The position numbers and the translations under genes were made by a program. This document shows positions 43,188 to 51,840 of a stretch of DNA of 64,000 nt, one piece after another. Position 1 is the first letter of the stretch; each line of letters opens with the position of its first letter. The notes under the pieces were generated by a model. It did no database searches and was not told the origin of the DNA. It worked only from the letters and a program-made list of their open reading frames with translations. Source of the DNA: Bacteroidaceae bacterium (lineage in GTDB: Bacteria > Bacteroidota > Bacteroidia > Bacteroidales > Bacteroidaceae); NCBI GenBank assembly GCA_017619585.1, contig JAFZSA010000044.1, forward strand, positions 31,952 to 95,951, given 5' to 3'.

Positions 43188-44963
43188 ATGAATATACTGG
43201 AACTGAGCGAACAGGAGATTGTTCGCAGAAACAACTTACAGCAACTGCGTGACTTGGGTATCGACCCCTACCCCGCAGCAGAATATCCCGTAACAGCATG
43301 GAGCACAGACATCATAAAGGACTTCGTCGACCTGCCCATCATCGGCAAGGACGAAGAGGGTAATGATGTTCGTGAGACAGCCACACCCGAGAACAGCCCC
43401 GTAGTAAGCGTGGCCGGTCGTATCATGAGCAAGCGTATCATGGGTAAGGCTGCCTTTGCCGAGTTGCAGGATTCCAAAGGCCGTATCCAAGTCTATGTAC
43501 AGCGTGATGCCATCTGTCCCGACGAGAACAAGGACCTCTACAATATCGTCTTCAAGAAGTGCCTCGACTTAGGTGACTTCATTGGCGTAAAGGGTTATGT
43601 GTTCCGCACTAAGACAGGTGAAATTAGCGTCCACGTTCAGGAGATGACTGTGCTGAGCAAGAGCCTGAAGCCCCTGCCCATCGTTAAGACAGATGCAGAA
43701 GGTAATGTATTCGACTCTTTCGATGATCCTGAACTCCGTTATCGTCAGCGCTATGTTGACCTGATTGTGAACAACGGTGTTAAGGAAACCTTCCTGAAGC
43801 GTGCCACTATCATCCGCACCATGCGAAGCATCTTGGACAATGCAGGCTACACTGAGGTTGACACTCCTATTCTGCAGAATATCCCCGGCGGTGCCAGTGC
43901 CCGTCCCTTTATGACACACTTCAATGCGCTGAACCAGGACATGTACATGCGTATAGCTACAGAGCTGTACCTGAAGCGTCTGATTGTAGGTGGCTTTGAA
44001 GGCGTTTACGAGATGGGCAAGAACTTCCGTAACGAAGGTATGGACAAAACCCATAACCCAGAGTTCACCTGCATGGAGCTATATATCAGCTACAAGGACC
44101 TGAACTGGGGTATGACCTTTACAGAGAATATGCTGGAGCAGATCTGTACTGCCGTTAACGGTAAGCCCGAAGTGGAGATTGACGGTAAGGTTATCTCCTT
44201 CAAGGCTCCCTTCCGCCGTCTTCCCATTCTGGATGCTATCAAGGAGAAGACCGGCTACGATCTCTATCCCATGAACGAGGATGAGATTCGTGAAGTTGCC
44301 AAGAAACTGAACATCGAGGTTGACGAGACTATGGGTAAGGGTAAGCTCATTGACGAGATCTTCGGTGAAACCTGCGAGGGCACTTTCATCCAGCCCACCT
44401 TCATTACCGACTATCCCGTTGAAATGTCACCCCTTACGAAGATGCACCGTAGCAAGCCCGGTCTGACCGAGCGCTTTGAGCTGATGGTAAACGGCAAGGA
44501 GTTGGCTAATGCCTACTCTGAGTTGAACGACCCCATCGACCAGGAAGAGCGCTTCAAGGAGCAGATGCGCTTATCAGAAAAGGGTGATGACGAAGCAATG
44601 ATCATTGACAAGGACTTCCTGCGTGCCCTTCAATACGGTATGCCTCCTACCTTTGGTATCGGTATCGGTATAGACCGTTTGGTAATGCTGCTCACAGGTA
44701 AGTTCCAGATTGGTGAGGTAATGCTCTTCCCCCAGATGAAGCCCGAAGTAAAGGCTCCGCGTGACAAGGACGAGCTGTTCCTGGAGAAAGGAATCCCTGC
44801 CGAGATTATCCCCATTCTGCGTAAGGCAGGATATAACTTGGTAAGCACACTACAAGGTGTGGCTCCTGCCAAGATTCAGCAACAGATTATTGAAATTGTT
44901 AAGAAATACAAGCTGGAAATTGAGAAACCCAGCCAAGATACTATAGCAACTTGGACAGTTTAG
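43188..44963 (+). CDS. lysS: Lysyl-tRNA synthetase, class II
   Basis: This 591-residue enzyme charges tRNA-Lys. It has an N-terminal OB-fold anticodon-binding domain (about residues 60-170; VAGRIMSKRIMGKAAFAELQD). The class II core has motif 2, GKNFRNEGMDKTHNPEFTCM, and motif 3, GIGIGIDRLVMLLTG. It has about 80 residues beyond motif 3, longer than E. coli LysS (505 residues) but usual for Bacteroidetes. I start it at the ATG at 43188, after a good promoter; an in-frame start at 43146 would precede the promoter box. The 3' end overlaps gpsA by 13 bp. Confidence 0.97.
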   Translation: MNILELSEQEIVRRNNLQQLRDLGIDPYPAAEYPVTAWSTDIIKDFVDLPIIGKDEEGNDVRETATPENSPVVSVAGRIMSKRIMGKAAFAELQDSKGRIQVYVQRDAICPDENKDLYNIVFKKCLDLGDFIGVKGYVFRTKTGEISVHVQEMTVLSKSLKPLPIVKTDAEGNVFDSFDDPELRYRQRYVDLIVNNGVKETFLKRATIIRTMRSILDNAGYTEVDTPILQNIPGGASARPFMTHFNALNQDMYMRIATELYLKRLIVGGFEGVYEMGKNFRNEGMDKTHNPEFTCMELYISYKDLNWGMTFTENMLEQICTAVNGKPEVEIDGKVISFKAPFRRLPILDAIKEKTGYDLYPMNEDEIREVAKKLNIEVDETMGKGKLIDEIFGETCEGTFIQPTFITDYPVEMSPLTKMHRSKPGLTERFELMVNGKELANAYSELNDPIDQEERFKEQMRLSEKGDDEAMIIDKDFLRALQYGMPPTFGIGIGIDRLVMLLTGKFQIGEVMLFPQMKPEVKAPRDKDELFLEKGIPAEIIPILRKAGYNLVSTLQGVAPAKIQQQIIEIVKKYKLEIEKPSQDTIATWTV

Positions 44964-45946
44964 GAAAAATAGCCGTATTGGGCGGAGGTAGCTGGGCAAC
45001 CGCTATAGCCAAGATGCTGCTGGAGAAGAACGACAGCATCTGGTGGTATCTGCGCAGAGACGACCGTATAGAAGACTTCAAGCGTCTTAAACACAACCCC
45101 GCCTATCTGACCAGTGTCCTGTTTGATGTCAAGAGAATCAACTTCAGCAGCGACATCAACGAGGTAGTAGAAGAGGCTGACACACTAATCTTTGTCACCC
45201 CATCTCCCTACCTGAAAGGACATCTGCGTAAACTTCATACCAGACTGGATAATAAATTCATTGTTACTGCCATCAAGGGTATTGTGCCCGACGAGAATGT
45301 TATATGTTCCGACTATTTCAATCAGGAATATAATGTACCCGAGGAAAACCTGGCAGTAATAGGCGGTCCCAGTCATGCCGAGGAGGTTGCCATGAACCGC
45401 CTTACTTATCTTACCATAGGATGTGCCGACCAGAAAAAGGCCGACGCATTTGCCCAGATGCTGGCCAGCGACTATGTCAAGACCAGCACAAGCAATGACG
45501 TGATAGGTATTGAATATGCTTCTGTTCTGAAGAATGTATTCGCCATAGCGGCAGGTATCTGTCACGGACTGAAGTACGGAGACAACTTCCAGGCAGTCCT
45601 TATCAGCAATGCAGCTCGCGAGATGAAGAATTTCCTGAATACCATCTACCCCATTGAACGTAACATCACCAATACGGTTTACATGGGAGACCTTCTGGTT
45701 ACAGGATACTCTCATTTCAGCCGAAACCGTGTCTTTGGTACTATGATCGGACAAGGCTACAGCGTGAAAAGTGCACAGCTGGAGATGGAGATGGTTGCCG
45801 AGGGTTACTATGGCTGTAAATGTATGAAAGACATCATACAGCACATTGGCGTTGACATGCCTATTGTTGATGCTGTGTACAACATTTTGTACGAGCGAGC
45901 CCGTCCGGAAAGAGAAATCAAGAAACTATGTGAGGTATTAAGCTAA
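44951..45946 (+). CDS. gpsA: Glycerol-3-phosphate dehydrogenase (NAD(P)+)
   Basis: This 331-residue enzyme makes sn-glycerol 3-phosphate for phospholipids from dihydroxyacetone phosphate. The Rossmann motif is IAVLGGGSWATAIAKMLLEKN at the N terminus; AIKGIVPDENV, GGPSHAEEVAM and EYASVLKNVFAIAAGICHGLKYGDN follow with the catalytic Lys. The start is TTG at 44951, since no ATG or GTG lies before the nucleotide-binding loop. It overlaps the end of lysS by 13 bp, so translation is probably coupled to lysS. Confidence 0.95.
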   Translation: MDSLGKIAVLGGGSWATAIAKMLLEKNDSIWWYLRRDDRIEDFKRLKHNPAYLTSVLFDVKRINFSSDINEVVEEADTLIFVTPSPYLKGHLRKLHTRLDNKFIVTAIKGIVPDENVICSDYFNQEYNVPEENLAVIGGPSHAEEVAMNRLTYLTIGCADQKKADAFAQMLASDYVKTSTSNDVIGIEYASVLKNVFAIAAGICHGLKYGDNFQAVLISNAAREMKNFLNTIYPIERNITNTVYMGDLLVTGYSHFSRNRVFGTMIGQGYSVKSAQLEMEMVAEGYYGCKCMKDIIQHIGVDMPIVDAVYNILYERARPEREIKKLCEVLS

Positions 45947-45987
45947 CATTATCTTTCTTATATATATAAGGTATAGATAAAAGCTGC

Positions 45988-46016
45988 TATAACATGGTCA
46001 CATCACAGGTGTTATA
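45988..46016. promoter_or_regulatory. Inverted repeat upstream of pgi (possible operator)
   Basis: TATAACA and TGTTATA, 7 bp each, are separated by 15 bp and centred about 55 bp before the pgi ATG. This is a plausible dimeric-regulator site. No standard -7 box is evident between it and pgi. Confidence 0.35.
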
Positions 46017-46055
46017 AAGATTAGTTCAAAAACAAAGGTTTAAAGGTTATATATT

Positions 46056-47393
46056 ATGATTAAGTTAGACATCTCAAAGGCATTGGTAAGTGCCGATAAA
46101 GTTGCTGCCTTCGAAGGAAAAATAGCAGAGGCACAGCAAGCATTGGAGAACGGCACATGTGCCGGTAACGACTTCTTGGGTTGGTTGCACCTTCCCAGCA
46201 GCATTACTGCAGAGTTCATGACCGAACTGCAGGAGTGTGCTCAGACACTGCGTGAGAACTGCGACACCGTTGTCGTTGCTGGTATCGGTGGTTCTTACCT
46301 GGGTGCACGCGCTGTGATTGAGGCATTGAGCAACAGTTTCCAGTGGCTTACAAATAACGGAGAGAATCCCACCATTCTGTTTGCTGGTAACAACATCGGA
46401 GAGGATTATCTGTACGAACTGACAGAATATCTGAAAGACAAGAAGTTTGGTGTTATCAATATCAGCAAAAGCGGTACTACCACAGAGACAGCTTTGGCAT
46501 TCCGTCTGCTCAAGAAACAGTGCGAGGAACAGCGTGGCAAGGAAGTGGCACGTAAGGTTATCGTTGCCATTACTGATGCCAAGAAGGGTGCCGCCCGTAC
46601 CTGTGCCGACAAGGAGGGTTACACCAGCTTTATCATTCCCGATAATGTAGGTGGTCGCTTCAGCGTTCTTACACCTGTAGGTTTGCTGCCCATCGCCGTA
46701 GCAGGCTTCGATATTGCCAAGTTGGTAAAGGGTGCTGCAGACATGGAACAGGCAACAGCGCCCAGTGTTCCTTTCAGCGAGAACATCAGCGCCCAGTATG
46801 CCGCCGTACGTAACGCATTGTATCAGGAAGGCAAGAAGATTGAAATCCTGGTAAACTTCCAGCCCAAACTTCACTTCATGAACGAATGGTGGAAGCAGCT
46901 CTACGGAGAGTCTGAGGGTAAGGAAGGAAAGGGTATCTTCCCTGCTGCCGTAGATTTCAGTACCGACCTCCACTCTATGGGTCAGTGGATTCAGGAGGGT
47001 GAGCGTACCATCTTCGAGACCGTAGTAAGCATCGAGGAGCCTGAGCACAAGTTGCTCTTCCCCAGCGACGAGGAGAACCTGGATGGCCTGAACTTCCTGG
47101 CTGGCAAGCGAGTTGACGAGGTTAACAAGATGGCAGAGTTGGGTACTCAGTTGGCACACGTTGATGGCGGTGTTCCTAACATGCGTCTGATTGTCCCCCG
47201 TCTCGACGAGTACAATCTGGGACAAATCATCTACTTCTTCGAGAAGGCTTGCGGTATCAGCGGTCTGCTGTTGAACGTCAACCCCTTCAACCAACCTGGT
47301 GTAGAAGCATACAAGAAGAACATGTTTGCCCTGCTTGGCAAACCCGGATACGAAAAAGAGACAGAAGCTATAAAGGCACGCCTTAATAGGTAA
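46056..47393 (+). CDS. pgi: Glucose-6-phosphate isomerase
   Basis: This 445-residue glycolytic enzyme is of the short bacterial type. The signatures are [19 protein letters not shown] (about residues 70-88), [20 protein letters not shown] with the sugar-phosphate-binding Ser/Thr loop, and [23 protein letters not shown]. Catalytic Glu and His lie downstream ([13 protein letters not shown]). It interconverts glucose 6-phosphate and fructose 6-phosphate. It lies 109 bp after gpsA with an inverted repeat between them. Strong codon bias gives a long false frame on the other strand. The stop codon is followed by a 7-bp repeat array. Confidence 0.97.
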   Translation: MIKLDISKALVSADKVAAFEGKIAEAQQALENGTCAGNDFLGWLHLPSSITAEFMTELQECAQTLRENCDTVVVAGIGGSYLGARAVIEALSNSFQWLTNNGENPTILFAGNNIGEDYLYELTEYLKDKKFGVINISKSGTTTETALAFRLLKKQCEEQRGKEVARKVIVAITDAKKGAARTCADKEGYTSFIIPDNVGGRFSVLTPVGLLPIAVAGFDIAKLVKGAADMEQATAPSVPFSENISAQYAAVRNALYQEGKKIEILVNFQPKLHFMNEWWKQLYGESEGKEGKGIFPAAVDFSTDLHSMGQWIQEGERTIFETVVSIEEPEHKLLFPSDEENLDGLNFLAGKRVDEVNKMAELGTQLAHVDGGVPNMRLIVPRLDEYNLGQIIYFFEKACGISGLLLNVNPFNQPGVEAYKKNMFALLGKPGYEKETEAIKARLNR

Positions 47394-47419
47394 TTCAAAA
47401 TTCAAAATTAAAGATTCAA
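47392..47419. repeat. Array of four 7-bp units (AATTCAA) at the pgi stop codon
   Basis: AATTCAA, AATTCAA, AATTAAA, GATTCAA run in register from inside the pgi stop codon to 13 bp before the next gene. They are the complement of the TTGAATT-type units on the other side of that gene (47855-47883). Confidence 0.75.
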
Positions 47420-47432
47420 CTAGGGCTGCGCA

Positions 47433-47831
47433 ATGAACGAAACATTGAAAGATGAAGAATCCAGCTATCGTGACATGGAGGAAAATCCTCTTATCACCAA
47501 AGCACTCAACTTCTCCGTTCGTATCGTTAACCTATACAAGTGTTTGAGAGAAGAACGACACGAAACGGTAATGAGCAAACAGGTTCTTCGAAGTGGAACG
47601 TCCATTGGTGCTAATGCCAGCGAAGCAATAGCTGCAGAATCTAACGATGACTTTGTTCATAAACTAACCATTTCCCTAAAAGAAGGAAACGAGACAAAGT
47701 ATTGGATTCTGTTACTACATCGCACTGGTTATATTACGGATGATGAATTCTCTTCTTTATTAGCAGATTGTCAGGATCTACGAAAAATAATTGGCTCCAT
47801 CATCAGTTCGACCAAACGCAAAAAAATCTAG
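47433..47831 (+). CDS. Four-helix-bundle protein (S23/bIVP family)
   Basis: This 132-residue protein is of the four-helix-bundle family first found encoded within 23S rRNA intervening sequences and related to the Avd protein of diversity-generating retroelements. The core motifs are NPLITKALNFSVRIVNLYKCL in helix 1, SKQVLRSGTSIGANASEAIAAES with the conserved RSGTSIGANxxEA, and ETKYWILLLHRTGYI in helix 3. The C terminus is basic (STKRKKI). There is no rRNA or reverse transcriptase nearby, so it is a stand-alone copy. It lies between pgi and an HAD gene, flanked by complementary 7-bp repeat arrays, as if inserted as a unit. Function is unknown. Confidence 0.85.
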   Translation: MNETLKDEESSYRDMEENPLITKALNFSVRIVNLYKCLREERHETVMSKQVLRSGTSIGANASEAIAAESNDDFVHKLTISLKEGNETKYWILLLHRTGYITDDEFSSLLADCQDLRKIIGSIISSTKRKKI

Positions 47832-47854
47832 CAGTTCATTAACAAGGAGGTTAC

Positions 47855-47883
47855 TTTGAATTTTGAATTAAAAAATTTTGAAT
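47855..47883. repeat. TTTGAAT-type repeat containing the start codon of the HAD gene
   Basis: TTTGAAT occurs at 47855 and 47862, and again at 47877 after an A/T-rich unit. It is complementary to the AATTCAA units at 47392-47419. It encodes the first residues (NFELKNFEL) of the HAD protein. Confidence 0.6.
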
Positions 47884-48548
47884 TAACAGGACGGCTAAAA
47901 GCCGTCCTGTTTGATATGGACGGTGTGCTGTTTGACAGCATGCCGAACCATGCATATGCCTGGAGTCATGCAATGACAGAATTTGGTCTGGCCATGACAC
48001 CCGAGGAAGTGTATTTGAACGAAGGTCGGACAGGTAGTGCCACCATCAACATGCTGGCACAACGCTTCTGGGGCAGAGACGCCACTGAAGAAGAGAAACA
48101 GTTCATCTACGCATCCAAGAGCAAGGTATTTAATTCATGCCCGGAAGCAAAGCCCATGCCCGGAGCCTTGGAAACACTCCAGGCTGTCAAGGCAAAAGGC
48201 CTGAAGATTGTCTTGGTCACAGGTAGCGCTCAGACTTCCCTGCTAGAGAAATTGGAACGAAGCTACCCTGGTTTCTTCCACCAAGAGTTGATGGTAACTG
48301 GCTTTGACGTCAAATTGGGCAAGCCCTACCCCGAGCCTTATCTGAAAGGCTTGCAGAAAGCAGGCATCAAGCCAGAGGAAGGTATTGTCGTGGAAAATGC
48401 ACCGTTAGGTGTACAAGCGGGACATGCTGCCGGCATCTTCACCATAGCAGCCAATACCGGTCCGCTTGATGACACTATATTAAAAAATGCCGGTGCAGAT
48501 ATTGTACTGCCCGGCATGATGGATGTAGCCAAGTTCTTTTCAGACTGA
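47856..48548 (+). CDS. HAD-superfamily hydrolase, beta-phosphoglucomutase-like
   Basis: This 230-residue cytoplasmic protein shows all four HAD motifs: VLFDMDGVLFDSMPNH (nucleophile and general acid Asp), VLVTGSAQ (Thr/Ser), KLGKPYPEPY (Lys) and IVVENAPLGVQAGHAAG (acidic motif IV). A helical cap lies between motifs I and II. This fits beta-phosphoglucomutase/phosphatase-type members that act on sugar phosphates, in keeping with pgi nearby. The start is TTG at 47856. It has an excellent AGGAGG ribosome-binding site 5 bp upstream, and no in-frame ATG precedes motif I. The first 10 residues come from an AT-rich repeat. The 3' end overlaps the convergent lipoprotein gene by 9 bp. Confidence 0.88.
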   Translation: MNFELKNFELTGRLKAVLFDMDGVLFDSMPNHAYAWSHAMTEFGLAMTPEEVYLNEGRTGSATINMLAQRFWGRDATEEEKQFIYASKSKVFNSCPEAKPMPGALETLQAVKAKGLKIVLVTGSAQTSLLEKLERSYPGFFHQELMVTGFDVKLGKPYPEPYLKGLQKAGIKPEEGIVVENAPLGVQAGHAAGIFTIAANTGPLDDTILKNAGADIVLPGMMDVAKFFSD

Positions 48549-49079
48549 CGTATCGTCTTCCTCCATATCTGGGGCCGTATCAGGCTCCAGCGTAAAACTT
48601 CCGTCAGGACCTATTGTTAGCACAAAGGGCGTTAACATATCACTCTCCGGGAAACTTACACAGACGCCAAAGGTGAGCTTACCCTCTTTGGCAGACATAA
48701 AGCGGAACCCGTCAAGAATGCCGTTCTTACGGAAGTTGTCGTCCAATTGTGACGCAAAGGAAGCTTTCGTGAAACGGCGACGGAAGAAATTTCCGCCATC
48801 CTTCAAGATAGTCAGATCATAGTAATTATCCACAAACTTATCGCCATTCTCATCTATCACAACCTTCAGCGAGTCATCAGCCTCACGGTGAATGGTGTAA
48901 ACATACAAATGGCTTCCCAGGCTAACACTGTCTGTAAGATTATAATCTTTCATTCTGTGTTCACTAACCTGCTGTTCAGCGGTTGCCGACTCCTTTCCGT
49001 CTGTCTGCCCCTTCTTGTCCATACAAGAACAGAAAACGGATGCAAACAGGCAGATGTATAAGAAACTTCTTGATTTCAT
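48540..49079 (-). CDS. DUF4738-like lipoprotein
   Basis: This 179-residue protein has a lipoprotein signal peptide (MKSRSFLYICLFASVFCSC, acylated Cys at about residue 19). A low-complexity linker follows, then a beta-rich domain (SVSLGSHLYVYTIHREADDSLKVVIDENGDKFVDNYYDLTIL, FGVCVSFPESD) that resembles the DUF4738 family of Bacteroides and Prevotella. The family assignment is from memory of its style and is uncertain. No function is known. Its ATG overlaps the stop of the GHL10-type gene by 4 bp, so the two are translationally coupled and probably work on the same process at the envelope. Confidence 0.65.
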   Translation of the reverse strand: MKSRSFLYICLFASVFCSCMDKKGQTDGKESATAEQQVSEHRMKDYNLTDSVSLGSHLYVYTIHREADDSLKVVIDENGDKFVDNYYDLTILKDGGNFFRRRFTKASFASQLDDNFRKNGILDGFRFMSAKEGKLTFGVCVSFPESDMLTPFVLTIGPDGSFTLEPDTAPDMEEDDTSV

Positions 49080-50557
49080 AACTTAACCTTTTTCTTTGCA
49101 CCCTTAGACTCATTCTGAACATGGTCTAAGGCTGTTACAACGTAAACATATGGAGAACTTCCCCCCTGATAGGTAAGCGGGAGGTTTGTCTCACGAGTGA
49201 TACAAAGAATGTGAGAGGGATCCTCCAGATTTATCTTTTCGCCCTTTATAAAACGATACACAACATACTGTACAGCCTCATCCATAACAGTCTTTGCCTT
49301 AGGAGCTGTCCAGAACAGGATTGGTCCGTCCTCGGTCCAGACAATAGCAGTCTTACGGGGCTTGCCAGGTGCCTTGTTGTCAATCCAGGGCATACGTGGC
49401 TGCAAGGCAGGTGTGCTGTGATAAACCTGACGCAACATAGTTCCGTAGTTACCGGGATTCTCGCAAACGGCAGCAGCATACCACTGACAACTACCGAAAA
49501 TGCCAGGCAGACTGCGCTGAAGCATATACTTGCGAGGCATCTGATGAGAAGCAGGATTCTGAGGATCCGGAGCCTTCACCGTACGCATAACATCCTGACC
49601 GATATATAGGGGACGACGACCGGCATGAGCACTCCACCAGTTAATCAACGTCTCATAATCTGCAGCACTATGACCAATCTCCCAATATAGCTGAGGGATA
49701 TTGTAGTCAACCCATCCGTTTTCTACCCACTTGAGCACATCGGCATATAGGTCATCGTAGTTCTGCAAACCATTGGTAGCACTTCCGTCAGGGTCGTTCT
49801 TCTGATTGCGGTAGATGCCGAAGGGTGAAACACCGAACTTTACCCAAGGCTTCACCTCCCTAATCTGACGGCACATCTGCTCTACAAACTGGTTTACATT
49901 CTGACGACGCCATTCAGCGCGATCCATTCCCCGTCCGTAAAGAGCATAGGAATTATCGTCAGGGATGGCTAAGCCAGCCACAGGATAAGGATAGAAGTAA
50001 TCATCAATATGGATACCATCCACATCATAGCGGCGAACGATATCGCAAGCCACCTGACAGATGTAGTTACGGTTCTCGGGGTAACCGGGATCAAAGAGCA
50101 TCAACCCATCGTAATCAAAGAAATGATTAGGATGACGGAAGTACTCGTGTGTATTAGCCAAAGCCATAGTTCCCTTGGTCTTGGCGCGATAAGGATTTAT
50201 CCAGGCATGCAGCTCCATCTGACGGGCATGACACTGCTCTACCATCCACTGCAAGGGATCCCAATAAGGATTTGGAGGTGTTCCCTGCTGACCTGTCAGA
50301 TAGCGACTCCATGGCTCAAGCTCACTTGGATACAAGGCATCGCCCTCGCATCTGACTTGGAAGAAGATAGCATTAATACCATCTTTCTGAAGTTCGTCCA
50401 GCTGACTTGTCAGTACCTGTTGCATACGGTCACGGCCCATGCCCTGAAACTGACCATTAACACTCTGAATCCAAGCTCCTCTAAATTCCCTCTTGGGATT
50501 TTGAGCTACTGCCGATACTGCTATAAAAAGCAGTAGAATAAACCATTTGTTCTTCAT
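49076..50557 (-). CDS. GHL10-type glycoside hydrolase (DUF187 family)
   Basis: This 493-residue protein has a signal peptide (MKNKWFILLLFIAVSAVAQ). A GHL10 TIM barrel follows: REFRGAWIQSVNGQF, INAIFFQVRCEGDALYPSELEPWSRYL, LHAWINPYRA, YDVDGIHIDDYFYPYP, KFGVSPFGIYRNQ, and VDYNIPQLYWEIGHSAADYETLINWW. The C-terminal 130 residues look like a fibronectin-type domain (PGKPRKTAIVWTEDGPILFW). Relatives are thought to act on cell-wall or other glycans. I chose the ATG at 50557; the frame is open to 50590. The promoter box ends 8 bp before the ATG, giving a near-leaderless mRNA. The DUF4738-like gene is coupled downstream. Confidence 0.9.
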   Translation of the reverse strand: MKNKWFILLLFIAVSAVAQNPKREFRGAWIQSVNGQFQGMGRDRMQQVLTSQLDELQKDGINAIFFQVRCEGDALYPSELEPWSRYLTGQQGTPPNPYWDPLQWMVEQCHARQMELHAWINPYRAKTKGTMALANTHEYFRHPNHFFDYDGLMLFDPGYPENRNYICQVACDIVRRYDVDGIHIDDYFYPYPVAGLAIPDDNSYALYGRGMDRAEWRRQNVNQFVEQMCRQIREVKPWVKFGVSPFGIYRNQKNDPDGSATNGLQNYDDLYADVLKWVENGWVDYNIPQLYWEIGHSAADYETLINWWSAHAGRRPLYIGQDVMRTVKAPDPQNPASHQMPRKYMLQRSLPGIFGSCQWYAAAVCENPGNYGTMLRQVYHSTPALQPRMPWIDNKAPGKPRKTAIVWTEDGPILFWTAPKAKTVMDEAVQYVVYRFIKGEKINLEDPSHILCITRETNLPLTYQGGSSPYVYVVTALDHVQNESKGAKKKVKL

Positions 50558-50564
50558 ATCGGTA

Positions 50565-50572
50565 CAAAAATA
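50565..50572 (-). promoter_or_regulatory. -7 box next to the GHL10-type start codon
   Basis: TATTTTTG on the - strand is followed by TACCGAT and the ATG at 50557, so the transcript would begin at or just before the start codon. Confidence 0.5.
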
Positions 50573-50657
50573 CAAAAAAAATCTATACATTTCCTAATAA
50601 TATGCGTTCTTTTTATATAAATCCAATTGTTCCGCGCTCATTTCTGTGAAATTTTCG

Positions 50658-50665
50658 TACCTTTG
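50658..50665 (+). promoter_or_regulatory. -7 box for the asparaginase gene
   Basis: TACCTTTG preceded by TCG and followed by CCA, the same local context (TCGTACYTTTGC) as at 11029 and 33660. It lies 18 bp before the ATG. Confidence 0.65.
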
Positions 50666-50683
50666 CCATCATTTATTTTAAAC

Positions 50684-51730
50684 ATGAGTACTATTAAGAC
50701 ACATAGACCCAGCGTTCTCCTCATCTACACAGGAGGAACCATAGGAATGAGAGAGAATGCTGAGACAGGAGCCTTAGAGAACTTCAACTTCAACCTTATC
50801 TTAGATGAAGTTCCTGAGCTGAAACGTTTTGACTACAAGATTCACGCCTTTACCTTTGACCCACCCATTGATTCCAGTGATATGGGATTGGAGCATTGGG
50901 GCAGTCTGGTAAAGATTATCGAGAGCAATTATAATTTATTTGACGGTTTTGTTATCCTGCACGGAACAGACACCATGGCTTACACAGCTTCTGCTCTAAG
51001 CTTCATGCTCGAGAATCTGGGAAAGCCCGTCATCCTGACAGGTTCACAGCTGCCTATAGGAACACTTAGAACGGACGGAAAGGAAAACCTAATTACCGCC
51101 ATAGAGATAGCAGCGGCCCAGCACGAGGACGGCACGCCTGTTGTGCCTGAGGTCTGCATCTATTTCAAGGAGAAACTGATGCGAGGCAACCGCACGACGA
51201 AGATTAACGCCGAGCAGTTCAATGCCTTCCGCTCTTTCAACTATCCAGATCTAGCTACTGCCGGCATGCATATCAAGTTCAACGAGGCTGCCATCCGTAA
51301 GCCCGACCCACGGAAACCCTTCAAGCCACATTATCTGGTGGACCCCAACGTTGTGGTATTGACACTCTTCCCTGGCATCCAGAGAAGTCTAGTACATTCC
51401 GTTCTGAACATACCCGGACTGAAAGCCGTTGTCATACGTACCTTCGGTGCAGGAAACGCGCCTCAGCTGCAATGGTTCAAAGAGGAGCTGAAGGATGCCA
51501 ATAGCAGAGGCCTCTTGCTGGTGAACATCACACAATGTCAGGCAGGATGTGTTCACATGGGCCTTTATGAGACCAGTCTGCCACTGATAGAGGCCGGCGT
51601 AGTAAGCGGTTATGATAGTACGCCTGAGTGTGCCATCACCAAGCTGATGTTCCTTTTGGGCCACAAGCTTCCAAGAAAACGCATGCAGGAGATGATGGAT
51701 AGCAATCTTTGCGGAGAAATAACAAAATAA
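50684..51730 (+). CDS. ansA: Type I (cytoplasmic) L-asparaginase
   Basis: This 348-residue enzyme hydrolyses asparagine to aspartate and ammonia. The first catalytic Thr lies in LLIYTGGTIGMRENAETGAL near the N terminus. The second motif is GFVILHGTDTMAYTASALSFML (about residue 90). The nucleophile region and TGSQLPIGTLRTDGKENL follow. It has no signal peptide, which agrees with the type I cytoplasmic form. I start it at the ATG at 50684. The frame is open from a TTG at 50627, but the promoter box lies between. A GC-rich repeat begins directly after the stop codon. Confidence 0.92.
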   Translation: MSTIKTHRPSVLLIYTGGTIGMRENAETGALENFNFNLILDEVPELKRFDYKIHAFTFDPPIDSSDMGLEHWGSLVKIIESNYNLFDGFVILHGTDTMAYTASALSFMLENLGKPVILTGSQLPIGTLRTDGKENLITAIEIAAAQHEDGTPVVPEVCIYFKEKLMRGNRTTKINAEQFNAFRSFNYPDLATAGMHIKFNEAAIRKPDPRKPFKPHYLVDPNVVVLTLFPGIQRSLVHSVLNIPGLKAVVIRTFGAGNAPQLQWFKEELKDANSRGLLLVNITQCQAGCVHMGLYETSLPLIEAGVVSGYDSTPECAITKLMFLLGHKLPRKRMQEMMDSNLCGEITK

Positions 51731-51767
51731 AAGCCCCCTCCGGCTCCCCCCGAAGGAGGGAGAGAGG
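51731..51767 (-). repeat. GC-rich dispersed element, copy e
   Basis: It begins at the first base after the asparaginase stop: AAGCCCCCTC, CGG, CTCCCCCCGAAGGAGGGAG, then AGAGG. This is the same order relative to the gene as copies c and d. It can fold into a hairpin and may act as the 3' end of the asparaginase mRNA. Confidence 0.8.
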
Positions 51768-51772
51768 CTTTG

Positions 51773-51800
51773 GATTAGGGATTAGAGATTAGGGATTAGA
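51773..51800. repeat. Array of four 7-bp units (GATTAGR)
   Basis: GATTAGG, GATTAGA, GATTAGG, GATTAGA in exact register lie between the GC-rich element and uvrA. The unit is shared with the pair at the purN stop codon. Confidence 0.8.
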
Positions 51801-51840
51801 GCGACAGACGGTTTAGCCGACTGTTAATAGAAAATTAAAC

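Noticed and set aside
46074..47405. A 443-codon frame antisense to pgi
   Set aside because: It mirrors pgi almost end to end and its translation is Cys/Leu/Gln-rich without any motif; it is a codon-bias shadow.
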